A stretch of DNA of 64,000 bases, from contig NZ_AP024488.1 in assembly GCF_021654575.1 (NCBI RefSeq), positions 1,674,001-1,738,000 of the forward strand, in the 5' to 3' direction. The position numbers and the translations under genes were made by a program. Under the pieces are notes generated by a model. That model was not told the origin of the DNA. It saw only the letters and a list, made by a program, of their open reading frames with translations, and made no database searches. Every line of letters starts with the position of its first letter. The first letter of the stretch is position 1. This document shows positions 1 to 9,707 of this stretch, in pieces. The stretch is from Desulfoluna limicola. Its GTDB lineage: Bacteria; Desulfobacterota; Desulfobacteria; Desulfobacterales; Desulfolunaceae.

Positions 1-1490
<1,490 letters not shown>

Positions 1491-1504
1491 TGCCCCTTTT
1501 GGGT

Positions 1505-1533
1505 TTGACATTTGGCACGCCTTTCGATAAAAG
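1505..1533 (+). promoter_or_regulatory. sigma-70-type promoter for tRNA-Pro
   Basis: TTGACA (1505-1510), a 17-base spacer and TAAAAG (1528-1533) end 17 bases before the tRNA. The bases just after the -10 are G/C-rich (GTGCCCG), as is usual for stable-RNA promoters under growth-rate control. Confidence 0.6.
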
Positions 1534-1550
1534 TGTGCCCGTAAAACAAA

Positions 1551-1627
1551 CGGGATGTGGCTCAGCCTGGTAGAGCACTGCGTTCGGGACGCAGGGGTCG
1601 GAGGTTCAAATCCTCTCATCCCGACCA
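1551..1627 (+). tRNA. tRNA-Pro, anticodon CGG
   Basis: A full cloverleaf can be drawn. Acceptor arms CGGGATG (1551-1557) and CATCCCG (1617-1623) pair completely. The anticodon stem CTGCG/CGCAG encloses the loop TTCGGGA, giving anticodon CGG (reads CCG, proline). The T arm is GGAGG-TTCAAAT-CCTCT. The terminal CCA is encoded in the DNA (1625-1627). Its 3' 30 bases plus the next 7 bases are repeated in altered form at 22230-22267, which suggests that this gene served as an integration target. Confidence 0.96.
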
Positions 1628-1634
1628 AATATGC
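1598..1634 (+). repeat. Left direct repeat (att-like), tRNA-Pro 3' end
   Basis: The last 30 bases of tRNA-Pro, from the T arm through CCA, plus AATATGC. The matching copy at 22230-22267 agrees at 27 of the 30 tRNA bases and again shows AATATGC after one extra A. The functional tRNA lies on this side. Confidence 0.55.
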
Positions 1635-1762
1635 CCTAAAATAGGGCTCTCGGTGTAAAAACCCTATGAAATAGCATGTGTAAAACGTGTGTAAAAGTTA
1701 GGGTTGCCAAAAACGCCAAGAAAGAGCTTCTTTTTGAAATTTCGACTTGGGCACGATCAATA

Positions 1763-1813
1763 AAAACGCGTCTGATTCTAATGACTATCATTAAAATCAG
1801 ACGCGTTTTTTTT
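1763..1813 (+). terminator. Hairpin terminator downstream of tRNA-Pro
   Basis: A perfect 15-base inverted repeat (AAAACGCGTCTGATT at 1763-1777, its complement at 1795-1809) is followed by a T run. It could end tRNA-Pro/purA read-through. Because the left arm starts with A's, it could also work leftward. Confidence 0.8.
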
Positions 1814-2426
1814 GTTTAATTTTAAGTGTACGTTTCGGGGATCGGTTTTCATATCCCTTTATGTCAATGTTTTGGGCTTTGAGCCTCCGACCTGAATGAG
1901 GCATCGGAGCCGGCGCTACGAGAGGGCCGTTAAGGTCTCAAATGCGCTGTCCTTTTCAGTCTGACAATGATGCTTCTCACAAAAATGGTAGGTTGGTGTC
2001 GCGTTGTGTTGTTTCGGGCTCACCGCTCGTCAACAGCCGATGAGCGGCAGTGCAAAGGGGACATTCACCCTTGCGCATCTGGCGCACGTCAAGTGCGGTG
2101 GTATGACTCAACATGCACACTTAAAAAACACTCCAATCACAATCTATTCGATCGTTACTCCGCTATTGCAGCGGGAACATGTCAGAGCAGAAGCACTTCA
2201 GCCAGCAAAGTCAGTCTGCCTGGCCTTTCCCCGTTCCTTCCTGGCTCTGAATCTGTGTGGCGTCTGAAGCAGCATCTTCACGGGAACCATGCAGGAAGCC
2301 ACCTCTAAACGGGCTTTATAATGAACATTGACACCTTTTGTCTACTTCTTCGGAAAAGAAGATTTGATACATGAATGATGCTTCGTTATGTTAATGCCTG
2401 TATCAATAAAGCGATGCCTATCCAGA
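1814..2426. other. Intergenic stretch without a recognisable gene
   Basis: About 600 bases between the tRNA-side terminator and the 3' end of the sigma-54 activator. Short open frames exist at 1967-2308 and 2004-2267 on the plus strand. They lack a ribosome site, have no family-like motifs and overlap each other, so I treat them as non-coding. This is where an integrase would be expected if the island were intact. I see none, nor any clear transposase fragment. Confidence 0.5.
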
Positions 2427-4445
2427 TCATGCCAAGATTTTATATCGCTTCAACTTTCTGTAGACGCTGCTTCTGTTAATGCCTAATTCTCTTGCCACCT
2501 GGCTGACGTTTCCACCGCACTCGCCAAGAAGGAACAGAATTCTCTCACGCTCATCTGTGTTGTTTTTTTCTTTTTGATTTTCCCGTGCATGGACAAGGAA
2601 ATTTGATCTGTTCTTGACTGGCTTCCGTTCGGAGTTTTGTTTTTCAACAGACGACAAAAGATCATGAGGAAGACGTTCGATTCCAAGTTGGCCTCCGTCG
2701 CAGTAAAGAAGCATTTTTTCGATGACATTGTGTAGCTCACGTACATTACCCGGCCAGTGGTATGCATTGAAAAAAGCAATGACCTCCGGTTCAACTTTTG
2801 GCACGTTGGCCCGGTCGCGTTCCCCCATGGACTCAATGAAGGAATTGACGAGTATTGGAATATCTCCTATGCGCTCCCTGAGGGGTGGGATTTTTATTGA
2901 AATAACATTAAGGCGATAATAGAGATCCAACCTAAAATTATTCTTCATGATTTCGGATTGGAGGTCTTTGTTGGTCGCACAGATGATCACCACATCGATT
3001 GGAATTTCCGAGATGCTGCCAATTCGGGTAATCGCACGTTCCTGGAGAGCCCTGAGAAGGCTGACTTGCTGATCCAGTGGCATTTCGGCAATTTCGTCGA
3101 GAAAGATGGTGCCGCCATTGGCCAATTCGAATTTTCCAGGTCGACCCTCTTTTTTTGCTCCTGTGAAGGTGCCTTCCACGTAGCCGAATAGTTCACTGGC
3201 AATGAGTTCTCGGGGCAGAGCTCCGCAGTTTATGGCCACAAACGGACCTTTCCTGCGATGACTGTGATTGTGGATGGCTTGAGCGAAAACTTCCTTTCCG
3301 GTTCCGCTTTCACCTTCAAGGAGGATGGTATTGGCGTTTTCCGACGCACGGATAGCCAAGTCGATGGCATGTCGCATGGGGGTGCTTTGGCCAATGATAT
3401 TTTCAAAATGAAACCGAGCCGAGGTGGAGGCATACCGTTTGATGAGTTTTTGCTGTTTCTCCTTGGGGGAAAGGACAATGACACCACCCGCTGTGTGATC
3501 CTGACAGTCCTTGATGGCGTTTGCCGTAGCAAGGCTGTTGACTTTCTTACTCGGGGTTTTAACGGTGACTTCCTTTTCCGTATAGGACTTGCCCTGACCA
3601 AGGACGTGACGGATATAAACGTCGCCATCTTCAAAGATATCGGAGATGAATGTCCCTTCGGTAACCGCGTTCCGACGGCCTAAAATCCGTTTTGCCACAG
3701 GATTGATCTGCTGAATGCGACCAGAGCTGTCCGTCACAATCACACCATCGGACATACTCATCAAGATGTTGGTCAACCGATTGTTCATGATGGTGAGTTG
3801 CTTATTCTTTTCCCTGATCATGATCTCGTCGCTGATGACCTCGACAGCCGCGATAATCATGGCTTTTGTGTGTTCCTGAACGGCTTGCACATACCCTGTG
3901 ACGATCAATGAGCCGACGAGAACCCTTTCTGCGTTGAATATGGGGGCTCCGATACATGACACAGGGTGGTGCGTTCTGCAAAAATGCTCGGCTCCGGAGA
4001 TCTGATAGGGACGCTTTAATCTTAATATCAGATCAATGCCGTTGGTTCCCACATCCTCTTCACGCCATCGCACACCCGGTTTGAAATTCACATCAGTTTT
4101 GGCAACCTCCCTGGTCAGCTCCGCAATACTCATGATTTCAATAATGTATCCATTTTCGTCTGTGAGGACCACCCCAAAGCCGGTATGGCTGATCAATTCG
4201 AAGAGCCGTTTCATGAAGGGAACTGCAATGGCGATCAACTCCTTTTTCTTTTCTTGAAGTTTCTTGAATTCAAGTTTGCTGAGGGATGTTGGTGACGTGC
4301 CGTCATTCGGATCGATGCCTAATTTGCGGCATCGTATCCATGATTTTCTGATCTCCGGTCTCAAGGTCGTAAATGAGGTGTCGCCCTTGGTCATGAACTC
4401 CTTCCAGTTATTTTCTCCATCACTCAATAGACCGCTCACGTCCAT
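2427..4445 (-). CDS. AcoR-type sigma-54-dependent activator (GAF-PAS-AAA+-Fis)
   Basis: Enhancer-binding activator, 672 residues, with the domain order of AcoR, the regulator of acetoin catabolism. A GAF-like sensor spans about residues 60-220 and a PAS segment about 225-340 (begins [19 protein letters not shown]). The AAA+ ATPase follows at about 350-590 with Walker A GESGTGKE and the FLDEIAEMP box. A Fis-type helix-turn-helix closes the protein ([20 protein letters not shown]). The sigma-54 contact loop reads GTFTGA rather than the canonical GAFTGA. It is transcribed divergently from the SDR/E1/E2 operon across 312 bases holding phased GCAACA boxes and a -24/-12 promoter, so it most likely controls that operon in response to a small ligand bound by GAF. 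The ligand is unknown; acetoin is a guess by homology. Confidence 0.9.
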   Translation of the reverse strand: MDVSGLLSDGENNWKEFMTKGDTSFTTLRPEIRKSWIRCRKLGIDPNDGTSPTSLSKLEFKKLQEKKKELIAIAVPFMKRLFELISHTGFGVVLTDENGYIIEIMSIAELTREVAKTDVNFKPGVRWREEDVGTNGIDLILRLKRPYQISGAEHFCRTHHPVSCIGAPIFNAERVLVGSLIVTGYVQAVQEHTKAMIIAAVEVISDEIMIREKNKQLTIMNNRLTNILMSMSDGVIVTDSSGRIQQINPVAKRILGRRNAVTEGTFISDIFEDGDVYIRHVLGQGKSYTEKEVTVKTPSKKVNSLATANAIKDCQDHTAGGVIVLSPKEKQQKLIKRYASTSARFHFENIIGQSTPMRHAIDLAIRASENANTILLEGESGTGKEVFAQAIHNHSHRRKGPFVAINCGALPRELIASELFGYVEGTFTGAKKEGRPGKFELANGGTIFLDEIAEMPLDQQVSLLRALQERAITRIGSISEIPIDVVIICATNKDLQSEIMKNNFRLDLYYRLNVISIKIPPLRERIGDIPILVNSFIESMGERDRANVPKVEPEVIAFFNAYHWPGNVRELHNVIEKMLLYCDGGQLGIERLPHDLLSSVEKQNSERKPVKNRSNFLVHARENQKEKNNTDERERILFLLGECGGNVSQVARELGINRSSVYRKLKRYKILA

Positions 4446-4475
4446 AATCCCGCCATTGTTGTTGTGTTAAGGGTG

Positions 4476-4527
4476 TGCAACAGCATTGCAACAATATGCG
4501 CAACAGTTATGCAACACTGGTGCGACA
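4476..4527 (+). promoter_or_regulatory. Five phased GCAACA boxes, probable activator-binding enhancer
   Basis: TGCAACA at 4476-4482 and 4487-4493, GCAACA at 4500-4505, TGCAACA at 4510-4516 and the variant TGCGACA at 4521-4527. The G of each box is at 4477, 4488, 4500, 4511 and 4522, so the boxes repeat every 11-12 bases, one helical turn, and would lie on one face of the DNA. They sit about 90-140 bases upstream of the -24 element, a usual distance for sigma-54 enhancers. Confidence 0.55.
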
Positions 4528-4614
4528 GTAATCGATTTTTTAACTCACATAATAAAGTTGATAACACGCTAAAAACAATGAAGTAAATATATTTTTTTGT
4601 AAAATCATTATGAG

Positions 4615-4630
4615 TGGCACAAAATTTGAT
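4615..4630 (+). promoter_or_regulatory. sigma-54 (-24/-12) promoter of the catabolic operon
   Basis: TGGCAC at 4615-4620 matches the -24 element exactly. TTGAT at 4626-4630 is a near match to TTGCA at -12. GG and the -12 G are separated by ten bases, the strict sigma-54 spacing. Transcription would begin near 4640, leaving a leader of about 115 bases before the SDR. Confidence 0.6.
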
Positions 4631-4757
4631 TTATCAATGCTCAGTTGGGTCTGTCGAGCTTCTGGATGAGAATTTTTATGAACAGTGGCATTCAATCGCA
4701 TGCATCATACGTGCTGCTGTTTTTTCTGCGGACATGAAACTGTAAAAGGAGCAAACC

Positions 4758-5579
4758 GTGAAGTTAAAAGAGCAAGTTGCGTTGGTCACAGGTGGTGGAA
4801 CAGGAATAGGGAAGTCGGTTGTAGAAATGCTTGTTCGCGAGGGAGCAAAAGTGGTCATCAACGGCGTTGATGTGGTCCGGTCGGATGCCAATCAGTACGA
4901 AAACAAAAATATTGGAGGGTTTGCTGCAGCAAAAAAACTGTCTGAAAAGCTCAATGCCGACGGGCATGAAACCAAGGCGTTTGAAGCGGATGTAACCGAT
5001 CCGGAGCAGGTGCAAAGCATGGTTGCCTGGACTGTGGAAACATTCAATCGGCTGGATATCCTTGTTCACTCGGCAGGCATTATTTTTCAACGTTTTGCAG
5101 TGGAAACCTCAGATGATGAGTGGGACAGCCTCATGGCCGTCAACCTGAAGGGAACCTTTTTGGTGAACCGTGCCGTGATCTCCCCCATGCAGGACCAGCA
5201 ATATGGGCGAATCATCAACGTATCATCCATGGCAGGCAAGAACACCTATGCGGGAATGTCTGCCTACAGCGCATCCAAATGGGGCGTTATTGGTTTCACC
5301 GGATGTCTGTCAAAGGAACTTGCCCATGACAACATTACGGTCAACGCCGTTTGCCCGGGAATTGTGGGAACCCAAATGTGGTCACCTCTTTCTGAAACCT
5401 TGAGCATTCTCGGTATGGGGGAAACCCCTGAAGAAGCGTATGAAAACTATGTCACGACCGTTATTCCCCAGGGCGTGCCCCAAACACCTGAAGATATAGC
5501 TGACGGTGTACTCTACCTGATTACTGCGCCCCATGTGACAGGCATCGCTTTGAGTATCGACGGCGGAGTCTCCATGTAG
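4758..5579 (+). CDS. Short-chain dehydrogenase/reductase (SDR), first gene of operon
   Basis: NAD(P)-dependent oxidoreductase of the classical SDR family, 273 residues. The cofactor loop TGGGTGIG (about residues 11-18), the HSAG motif (in place of NNAG), the catalytic Ser in NVSSMAG and the YSASK active site are all visible. The residues before YSASK and the PGIVGTQMW segment fit an alcohol or diol dehydrogenase. Start ATG 4758 follows AAAGGAG. As first gene behind a sigma-54 promoter, and 50 bases before the SCP2-like gene, it probably oxidises a hydroxyl group to give the ketone used by the E1/E2 complex. 2,3-butanediol is one possible substrate, not shown by sequence. Confidence 0.85.
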   Translation: MKLKEQVALVTGGGTGIGKSVVEMLVREGAKVVINGVDVVRSDANQYENKNIGGFAAAKKLSEKLNADGHETKAFEADVTDPEQVQSMVAWTVETFNRLDILVHSAGIIFQRFAVETSDDEWDSLMAVNLKGTFLVNRAVISPMQDQQYGRIINVSSMAGKNTYAGMSAYSASKWGVIGFTGCLSKELAHDNITVNAVCPGIVGTQMWSPLSETLSILGMGETPEEAYENYVTTVIPQGVPQTPEDIADGVLYLITAPHVTGIALSIDGGVSM

Positions 5580-5629
5580 CATCCGCTCAATATATCACCT
5601 GCAAAAACATTCCAAAAAGGAGAAACGAG

Positions 5630-6037
5630 ATGCCCTTTGAAAACGCTGATGAACTCTATGACCTTTTTAAGGTGTGCCTTGAAAAAACCCTTCAAGATGA
5701 AACGCTTGCCAATGCTTTAGGTGCCGGCAATATGACCGTAGGACTTGAGATTCCGGACCTCGACGCCTTTATCACCATGGAACTCAAAGGTGGGGTGAAT
5801 GTTGAATTCGGCCCCCCCACCAAGACGTTGGATGTCACAGCCATCAACAACAAGGCGATATTCAACAAATTCTGGCAGGGCAAACTGAACCTGATGATGG
5901 CCATGACCAAGGGACAGGTCAAAACCAAGGGCGCCAAAACCAAGATGCTAAAATTGCTCCCCAAAATCACCCCTGTATACAAGCTCTATGTGGAGGCCCT
6001 GAAAGAAGTGGGCAGGGAAGACCTTATAGTCAAGTAA
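5630..6037 (+). CDS. SCP2 sterol-binding-domain-like small protein
   Basis: A 135-residue soluble protein resembling the SCP-2 fold, a hydrophobic-ligand-binding domain. The pattern GLEIPDLDAFITMELKGGVNV, followed by a stretch rich in N and K and the segment GKLNLMMAMTKGQVKTKG, is typical of bacterial SCP2 proteins, in which the last segment covers the lipid pocket. No signal peptide. Strong AAAAAGGAG site before ATG 5630. It lies between the SDR and E1 alpha, so it may bind a poorly soluble or acyl substrate or intermediate for the operon's pathway. That role is inferred. Confidence 0.7.
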   Translation: MPFENADELYDLFKVCLEKTLQDETLANALGAGNMTVGLEIPDLDAFITMELKGGVNVEFGPPTKTLDVTAINNKAIFNKFWQGKLNLMMAMTKGQVKTKGAKTKMLKLLPKITPVYKLYVEALKEVGREDLIVK

Positions 6038-6083
6038 ATCGGCCTGCGGCTGTTTAATCAACGTCCTGAAGGAGATCGTATCT

Positions 6084-7043
6084 ATGACGTTAGAAAATCC
6101 AGACCTGTTGAGCATGTATGAGACCATGTTCAAGATCAGAACATTTGAATCCAAAGCTTCCGAGCTTTTTGCCGACTCCCTGATTCCGGGATTCGTCCAT
6201 CTCTATCTGGGTGAGGAAGCTATTGCCGCGGGTGTTTGTGCAAACCTTACAACCAGGGATTTTATCACAAGCACCCACAGGGGCCATGGTCACGTCATCG
6301 CCAAAGGTGCCGACCTGAACAAGATGATGGCGGAACTTTTCGGAAAGCAAGACGGGTATTGCAAGGGCAAGGGCGGATCCATGCACATCGCAGATGTGGA
6401 GATCGGAATTTTGGGTGCCAACGGGATCGTGGGGGGAGGTCAGCCTATTGCCACGGGCGCTGCCCTTGCATGCAAAATGAAGAAAACAGGCGGTGTGGCC
6501 GTCTGCTTTTTTGGCGACGGTGCCTCAAACAGAGGGACCTTTCATGAATCGGTCAACATGGCTTCGGCCTGGACCCTTCCGGCACTTTATGTAATCGAAA
6601 ACAACGGCTTCGGTATTTCCTGCTCCATTGAAAAGGCATCCAACGTCACGGACCTGTCGGTGAGGGCCACCGCCTATGGCATTCCAGGGGTGACCGTGGA
6701 TGGCAACGATGTGTTGGCTGTACAGGAAGCCTCCGCCGAATTGATCGAGAGAGCCCGAAAAGGCGAAGGTCCCGCCATTTTGGAGTGCAAGACCTGGCGG
6801 CATCACGGCCATTTTGAAGGAGACCCGGGGGAGTATAAACCTTTGGATAAACAGGAGGAATGGCTATCCAAGGACCCTTTGCCCAGGTTCAGAAACTACC
6901 TTCTGGAAACGGCGAAGCTCGACGAAGGCACGGTAAAGGCCCTTGAAGAAAAGGTTGTCGCAATGGTCGATGCCTCTGTGGAATTTGCCGTAAACAGCCC
7001 CGAACCCGATATTGAAAGTCTCAATGACCATGTTTACGCCTAA
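6084..7043 (+). CDS. Thiamine-diphosphate dehydrogenase E1 alpha (acetoin dehydrogenase-like)
   Basis: Alpha subunit of a heterotetrameric 2-oxoacid-dehydrogenase-family E1. With the beta subunit it cleaves a 2-oxo acid or an acyloin/diketone on thiamine diphosphate and passes the acyl group to lipoyl-E2. The 319-residue length matches AcoA/PdhA. The ThDP motif starts GDGASNRG and ends ENNGFG, separated by the usual 24 or so residues. STHRGHGH and GKGGSMH are further family signatures. GAAGGAG precedes ATG 6084. The AcoR-type regulator favours acetoin-type chemistry, but sequence alone cannot separate it from other E1 substrates. Confidence 0.9.
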   Translation: MTLENPDLLSMYETMFKIRTFESKASELFADSLIPGFVHLYLGEEAIAAGVCANLTTRDFITSTHRGHGHVIAKGADLNKMMAELFGKQDGYCKGKGGSMHIADVEIGILGANGIVGGGQPIATGAALACKMKKTGGVAVCFFGDGASNRGTFHESVNMASAWTLPALYVIENNGFGISCSIEKASNVTDLSVRATAYGIPGVTVDGNDVLAVQEASAELIERARKGEGPAILECKTWRHHGHFEGDPGEYKPLDKQEEWLSKDPLPRFRNYLLETAKLDEGTVKALEEKVVAMVDASVEFAVNSPEPDIESLNDHVYA

Positions 7044-7063
7044 CACTCGACAGGGAGACAATT

Positions 7064-8041
7064 ATGGAAGAACGAATGATCTGGTTTTCCGAAGCCATCC
7101 GTGAAGCGATCAGCATGGAAATGAGAAACAATCCCGACGTGTATATGGCGGGTGAGGATATCGGCATCATGGGAGGGTCTTTCGGCGTCACATCCGGGAT
7201 GATCGATGAATTCGGAGAAGAGCGTGTGATCGACACCCCTATCAGCGAAACGGCCATTGTAGGGCATGCCGTGGGGGCCGCCGCCGCTGGAATGCGGCCG
7301 GTGGTGGAACTGATGTTTTCAGATTTTATGATGGTCTGCGGGGACGAATTGATGAATCAGGCTGCCAAAATGCACTTCATGTTCGGCGGCAAGGCAAAAG
7401 TGCCCATGGTCGTCCGGGCGGCCACAGGGGCCGGTGCCAGAGCGGCGGCTCAGCACTCCCAGTGCCCCGAGTCCATGATCCTCAATTTTCCCGGATTGAA
7501 GGTCGTGTGTCCGTCCACCGCCAGAGACGCCAAGGGCCTTATGCTTTCCGCCATCAGGGATGACAACCCGGTGGTGTTCCTGGAGCATCGCATGCTCTAC
7601 TGGTCCATGGGAGATGTTCCGGAAGGGGACTGCCCTGTTCCCATCGGTAAGGCAGACATACGCAGAACAGGGAGCGATGTGACCCTCATCGCCTGGGGAG
7701 CCATGGTGGAAGCCTGCGCCGAAGCGGCGGAAGAGCTATCTGCAGACGGTATCGACGCCGAAATCGTCGACCTTCGGTCCCTTGCACCCTTGGATAAGGC
7801 GGCCATTCTCACATCCGTTGAAAAAACGAACCGGGTGGTGGTGGTTCAGGAAGCACCGAAAACCGGAGGGTTCGGCGGGGAGGTCGCCGCCATTCTCGCC
7901 GAAGAAGGATTTGACTTTCTGGATGCGCCCATCAAACGGGTCTGTGCACCGGATACTCCGGTGCCCTTCTCTCCGGTGCTCGAAGATTACTACATCCCCG
8001 ATGCACAGAGGGTGGTCGAAGCTGTGAAGAGTTTGATGTGA
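7064..8041 (+). CDS. Thiamine-diphosphate dehydrogenase E1 beta (acetoin dehydrogenase-like)
   Basis: Beta subunit of the same E1, 325 residues, normal for AcoB/PdhB. It opens with the REAISMEMRNNPDVYMAGED block. It also has DTPISETAIVGHAVGAA, the RAATGAGARAAAQHSQ loop and, near the end, the EAPKTGGFGGEVAA and RVCAPDTPVPF segments seen across E1 beta proteins. GGGAG lies before ATG 7064, and 20 bases separate it from E1 alpha. It supplies half of the active site at the alpha/beta interface. Confidence 0.9.
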   Translation: MEERMIWFSEAIREAISMEMRNNPDVYMAGEDIGIMGGSFGVTSGMIDEFGEERVIDTPISETAIVGHAVGAAAAGMRPVVELMFSDFMMVCGDELMNQAAKMHFMFGGKAKVPMVVRAATGAGARAAAQHSQCPESMILNFPGLKVVCPSTARDAKGLMLSAIRDDNPVVFLEHRMLYWSMGDVPEGDCPVPIGKADIRRTGSDVTLIAWGAMVEACAEAAEELSADGIDAEIVDLRSLAPLDKAAILTSVEKTNRVVVVQEAPKTGGFGGEVAAILAEEGFDFLDAPIKRVCAPDTPVPFSPVLEDYYIPDAQRVVEAVKSLM

Positions 8042-8077
8042 GAAACTGTTTATCAAAGCGACGAAGGAAAAAGATCC

Positions 8078-9292
8078 ATGGCGATACCGATCAATATGCC
8101 CAAACTGGGCCTGTCCATGAAGACAGGGACGATCTCCAAGTGGTTAAAAAACGAGGGAGACTCCATTAAAAAAGGAGAGCTCCTCGTTGAAATCATGACT
8201 GAAAAAATAACAAACAAGGTTGAATCCAAGGCCGAAGGCGTGCTTCTCAAAATTGTTGCGTCAAAGGATGAAATCCGGCCGGTTGGTGAGCTGATTTGTG
8301 TGATTGGTGAAGAAGGCGAAGACATTTCCGGCATCCTGGCGGAGGCCGAGGCCAGAACGTCTAAAACCGTTGCCGGAAAACCCTCAAAAGGGGCAACCAA
8401 AAAGTCCGCTTCCACCCCCTTGTCCGATGAGGAACGAAGGAAGATCAAGATATCACCGGTTGCACGCAAACTGGCTGAAGGCAATGGATTAGATTACACG
8501 CTCATCGCAGGCACCGGACCGGACGGTAGGATTACGAAAGAGGATGTGGAAATAGCCATTACGCAGGGTGAGGGGATGGCGTCGGGTATGCCAGATGACC
8601 GCCCGGTCCAACAGGTAATCCCTTATGAGGGGATGCGTCAGGCCATCGGCGAGAACATGGCACGGAGCTCTTCATCCAACGCCCGAGTTACCCTCCATGT
8701 CTCAGTGGACATGACGGGGGTGCTGGCCCTAAGGAAAAAACTCAATGCCGGGGCAAAGGAAAAAGACAAGATATCCGTGACGGCTATCCTCACCAAAGCC
8801 GTGGCCCGGGCCCTTGAGCTAAACCCGTGTCTGAACGCTTCACTGACCGGGGATGAGATCCGGATCTGGCAAGATATCCACATCGGTATGGCTGTGGCCC
8901 TCCCGGAAGGCCTGATGGTACCTGTGCTCCGGAATCCCTGTCAAAAACGTCTTTCCGAGGTGAATACGGAAATATCGGATTTGGCAAAACGGGCCCGGAA
9001 GAACAAGCTGGACGTTGACGAAATGACCGGAGCAACGTTTACGGTAACCAACCTGGGGGGGTACGGATCGGTGGATTTTTTCACGCCCATCATCAATCCC
9101 CCCGAGGTGGCGATCCTGGGCATCGGCCGGACCACTGAAAAACCGGCTGTTGTGGATGGACAGGTTGTGGCCCGCCCCCTGATGGGGCTTTCCCTTGTCT
9201 TCGATCACCGGGTGGTTGACGGGGCGCCTGCTGCCGAATGGCTGGCCCTGTTGATCGGTCTCATCGAAAAACCGGAAAGCATGTTTGTCTAA
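8078..9292 (+). CDS. Dihydrolipoamide acyltransferase E2 (AcoC/PdhC-like)
   Basis: E2 core of the complex, 404 residues, carrying one lipoyl domain (about 1-80; lipoyl lysine K43 within MTEKIT), an acid/serine-rich linker, a peripheral-subunit-binding domain (about 125-165, ISPVARKLAE...GPDGRITKEDV) and the catalytic acyltransferase domain. The catalytic DHRVVDG motif is at about 376-382. Partner for E1 alpha/beta just upstream. No dihydrolipoamide dehydrogenase (E3) gene lies anywhere in the window, so E3 must come from elsewhere or another oxidant must serve. K43 requires lipoylation, which links this gene to the lipoate genes downstream. Confidence 0.92.
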   Translation: MAIPINMPKLGLSMKTGTISKWLKNEGDSIKKGELLVEIMTEKITNKVESKAEGVLLKIVASKDEIRPVGELICVIGEEGEDISGILAEAEARTSKTVAGKPSKGATKKSASTPLSDEERRKIKISPVARKLAEGNGLDYTLIAGTGPDGRITKEDVEIAITQGEGMASGMPDDRPVQQVIPYEGMRQAIGENMARSSSSNARVTLHVSVDMTGVLALRKKLNAGAKEKDKISVTAILTKAVARALELNPCLNASLTGDEIRIWQDIHIGMAVALPEGLMVPVLRNPCQKRLSEVNTEISDLAKRARKNKLDVDEMTGATFTVTNLGGYGSVDFFTPIINPPEVAILGIGRTTEKPAVVDGQVVARPLMGLSLVFDHRVVDGAPAAEWLALLIGLIEKPESMFV

Positions 9293-9332
9293 ACTATGAA
9301 TGCATGATCGAAAAAAAAGGAGAGACAGCACC

Positions 9333-9677
9333 ATGGCAAAAGATCCGAGCGACATGTTGAACGACCTTGGGCAAGGGATGGCCACACTTCAGGAAGAATG
9401 TCCGGAGTTGATGGGGGCATTTGTCAAGATGGACCAGGCTGCATACGTGGAGGCCGAGCTTGAGCGGAAAACAAAGGAATTGATCGGCCTAGCCGTGGCC
9501 CTTTACGCACGCTGTGAGTATTGCATGGCCATTCATACAAAACAGGCACTGGAAGAAGGGGCCACACGTGAAGAAATCCTCGAAGCGGCTTCTGTGGCCG
9601 TTGCTTTTGGCGGGTCTCCTTCCATGGCTTACCTTGCGACCACGGTGGTGAAGTCCCTCGACGAATTCGATGTCTAA
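9333..9677 (+). CDS. AhpD-like/carboxymuconolactone decarboxylase family protein
   Basis: A 114-residue protein of the CMD/AhpD fold. The redox-type motif CEYCMAIHTKQAL carries the CxxC pair and histidine found in AhpD-like members, which can act as thiol peroxidase or disulfide reductase components. I start at ATG 9333, eight to ten bases after AAAGGAGAG. The upstream in-frame ATG 9304 has no such site. In Mycobacterium, AhpD is re-reduced by a lipoyl E2 and dihydrolipoamide dehydrogenase. Its place right after the E2 gene suggests similar use of reduced lipoyl groups here, an inference from context. Confidence 0.8.
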   Translation: MAKDPSDMLNDLGQGMATLQEECPELMGAFVKMDQAAYVEAELERKTKELIGLAVALYARCEYCMAIHTKQALEEGATREEILEAASVAVAFGGSPSMAYLATTVVKSLDEFDV

Positions 9678-9707
9678 TTTGTATTTCTTACACACAGGTG
9701 GGGCTTG

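Larger units (their letters stand above)
4446..4757. promoter_or_regulatory. Divergent control region between activator and catabolic operon
   Basis: The 312 bases contain, from left to right, the activator's own leader, five GCAACA-type boxes (4476-4527), an A/T-rich segment (about 4531-4612) able to bend or bind IHF, and a sigma-54 promoter (4615-4630). An AAAGGAG ribosome site lies about 12 bases before the SDR start. The order and distances fit enhancer, bend and promoter of a sigma-54-controlled operon. Confidence 0.6.

Noticed and set aside
1512..1527. TGGCACG before tRNA-Pro as a sigma-54 element
   Set aside because: The -12 part is TCGAT, and the site lies inside a better sigma-70 promoter of a stable RNA; coincidence is likely.
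1967..2308. Possible transposase or integrase remnant at the island left end
   Set aside because: Neither overlapping frame shows recombinase motifs (no R-H-R-Y or DDE pattern) or a ribosome site.
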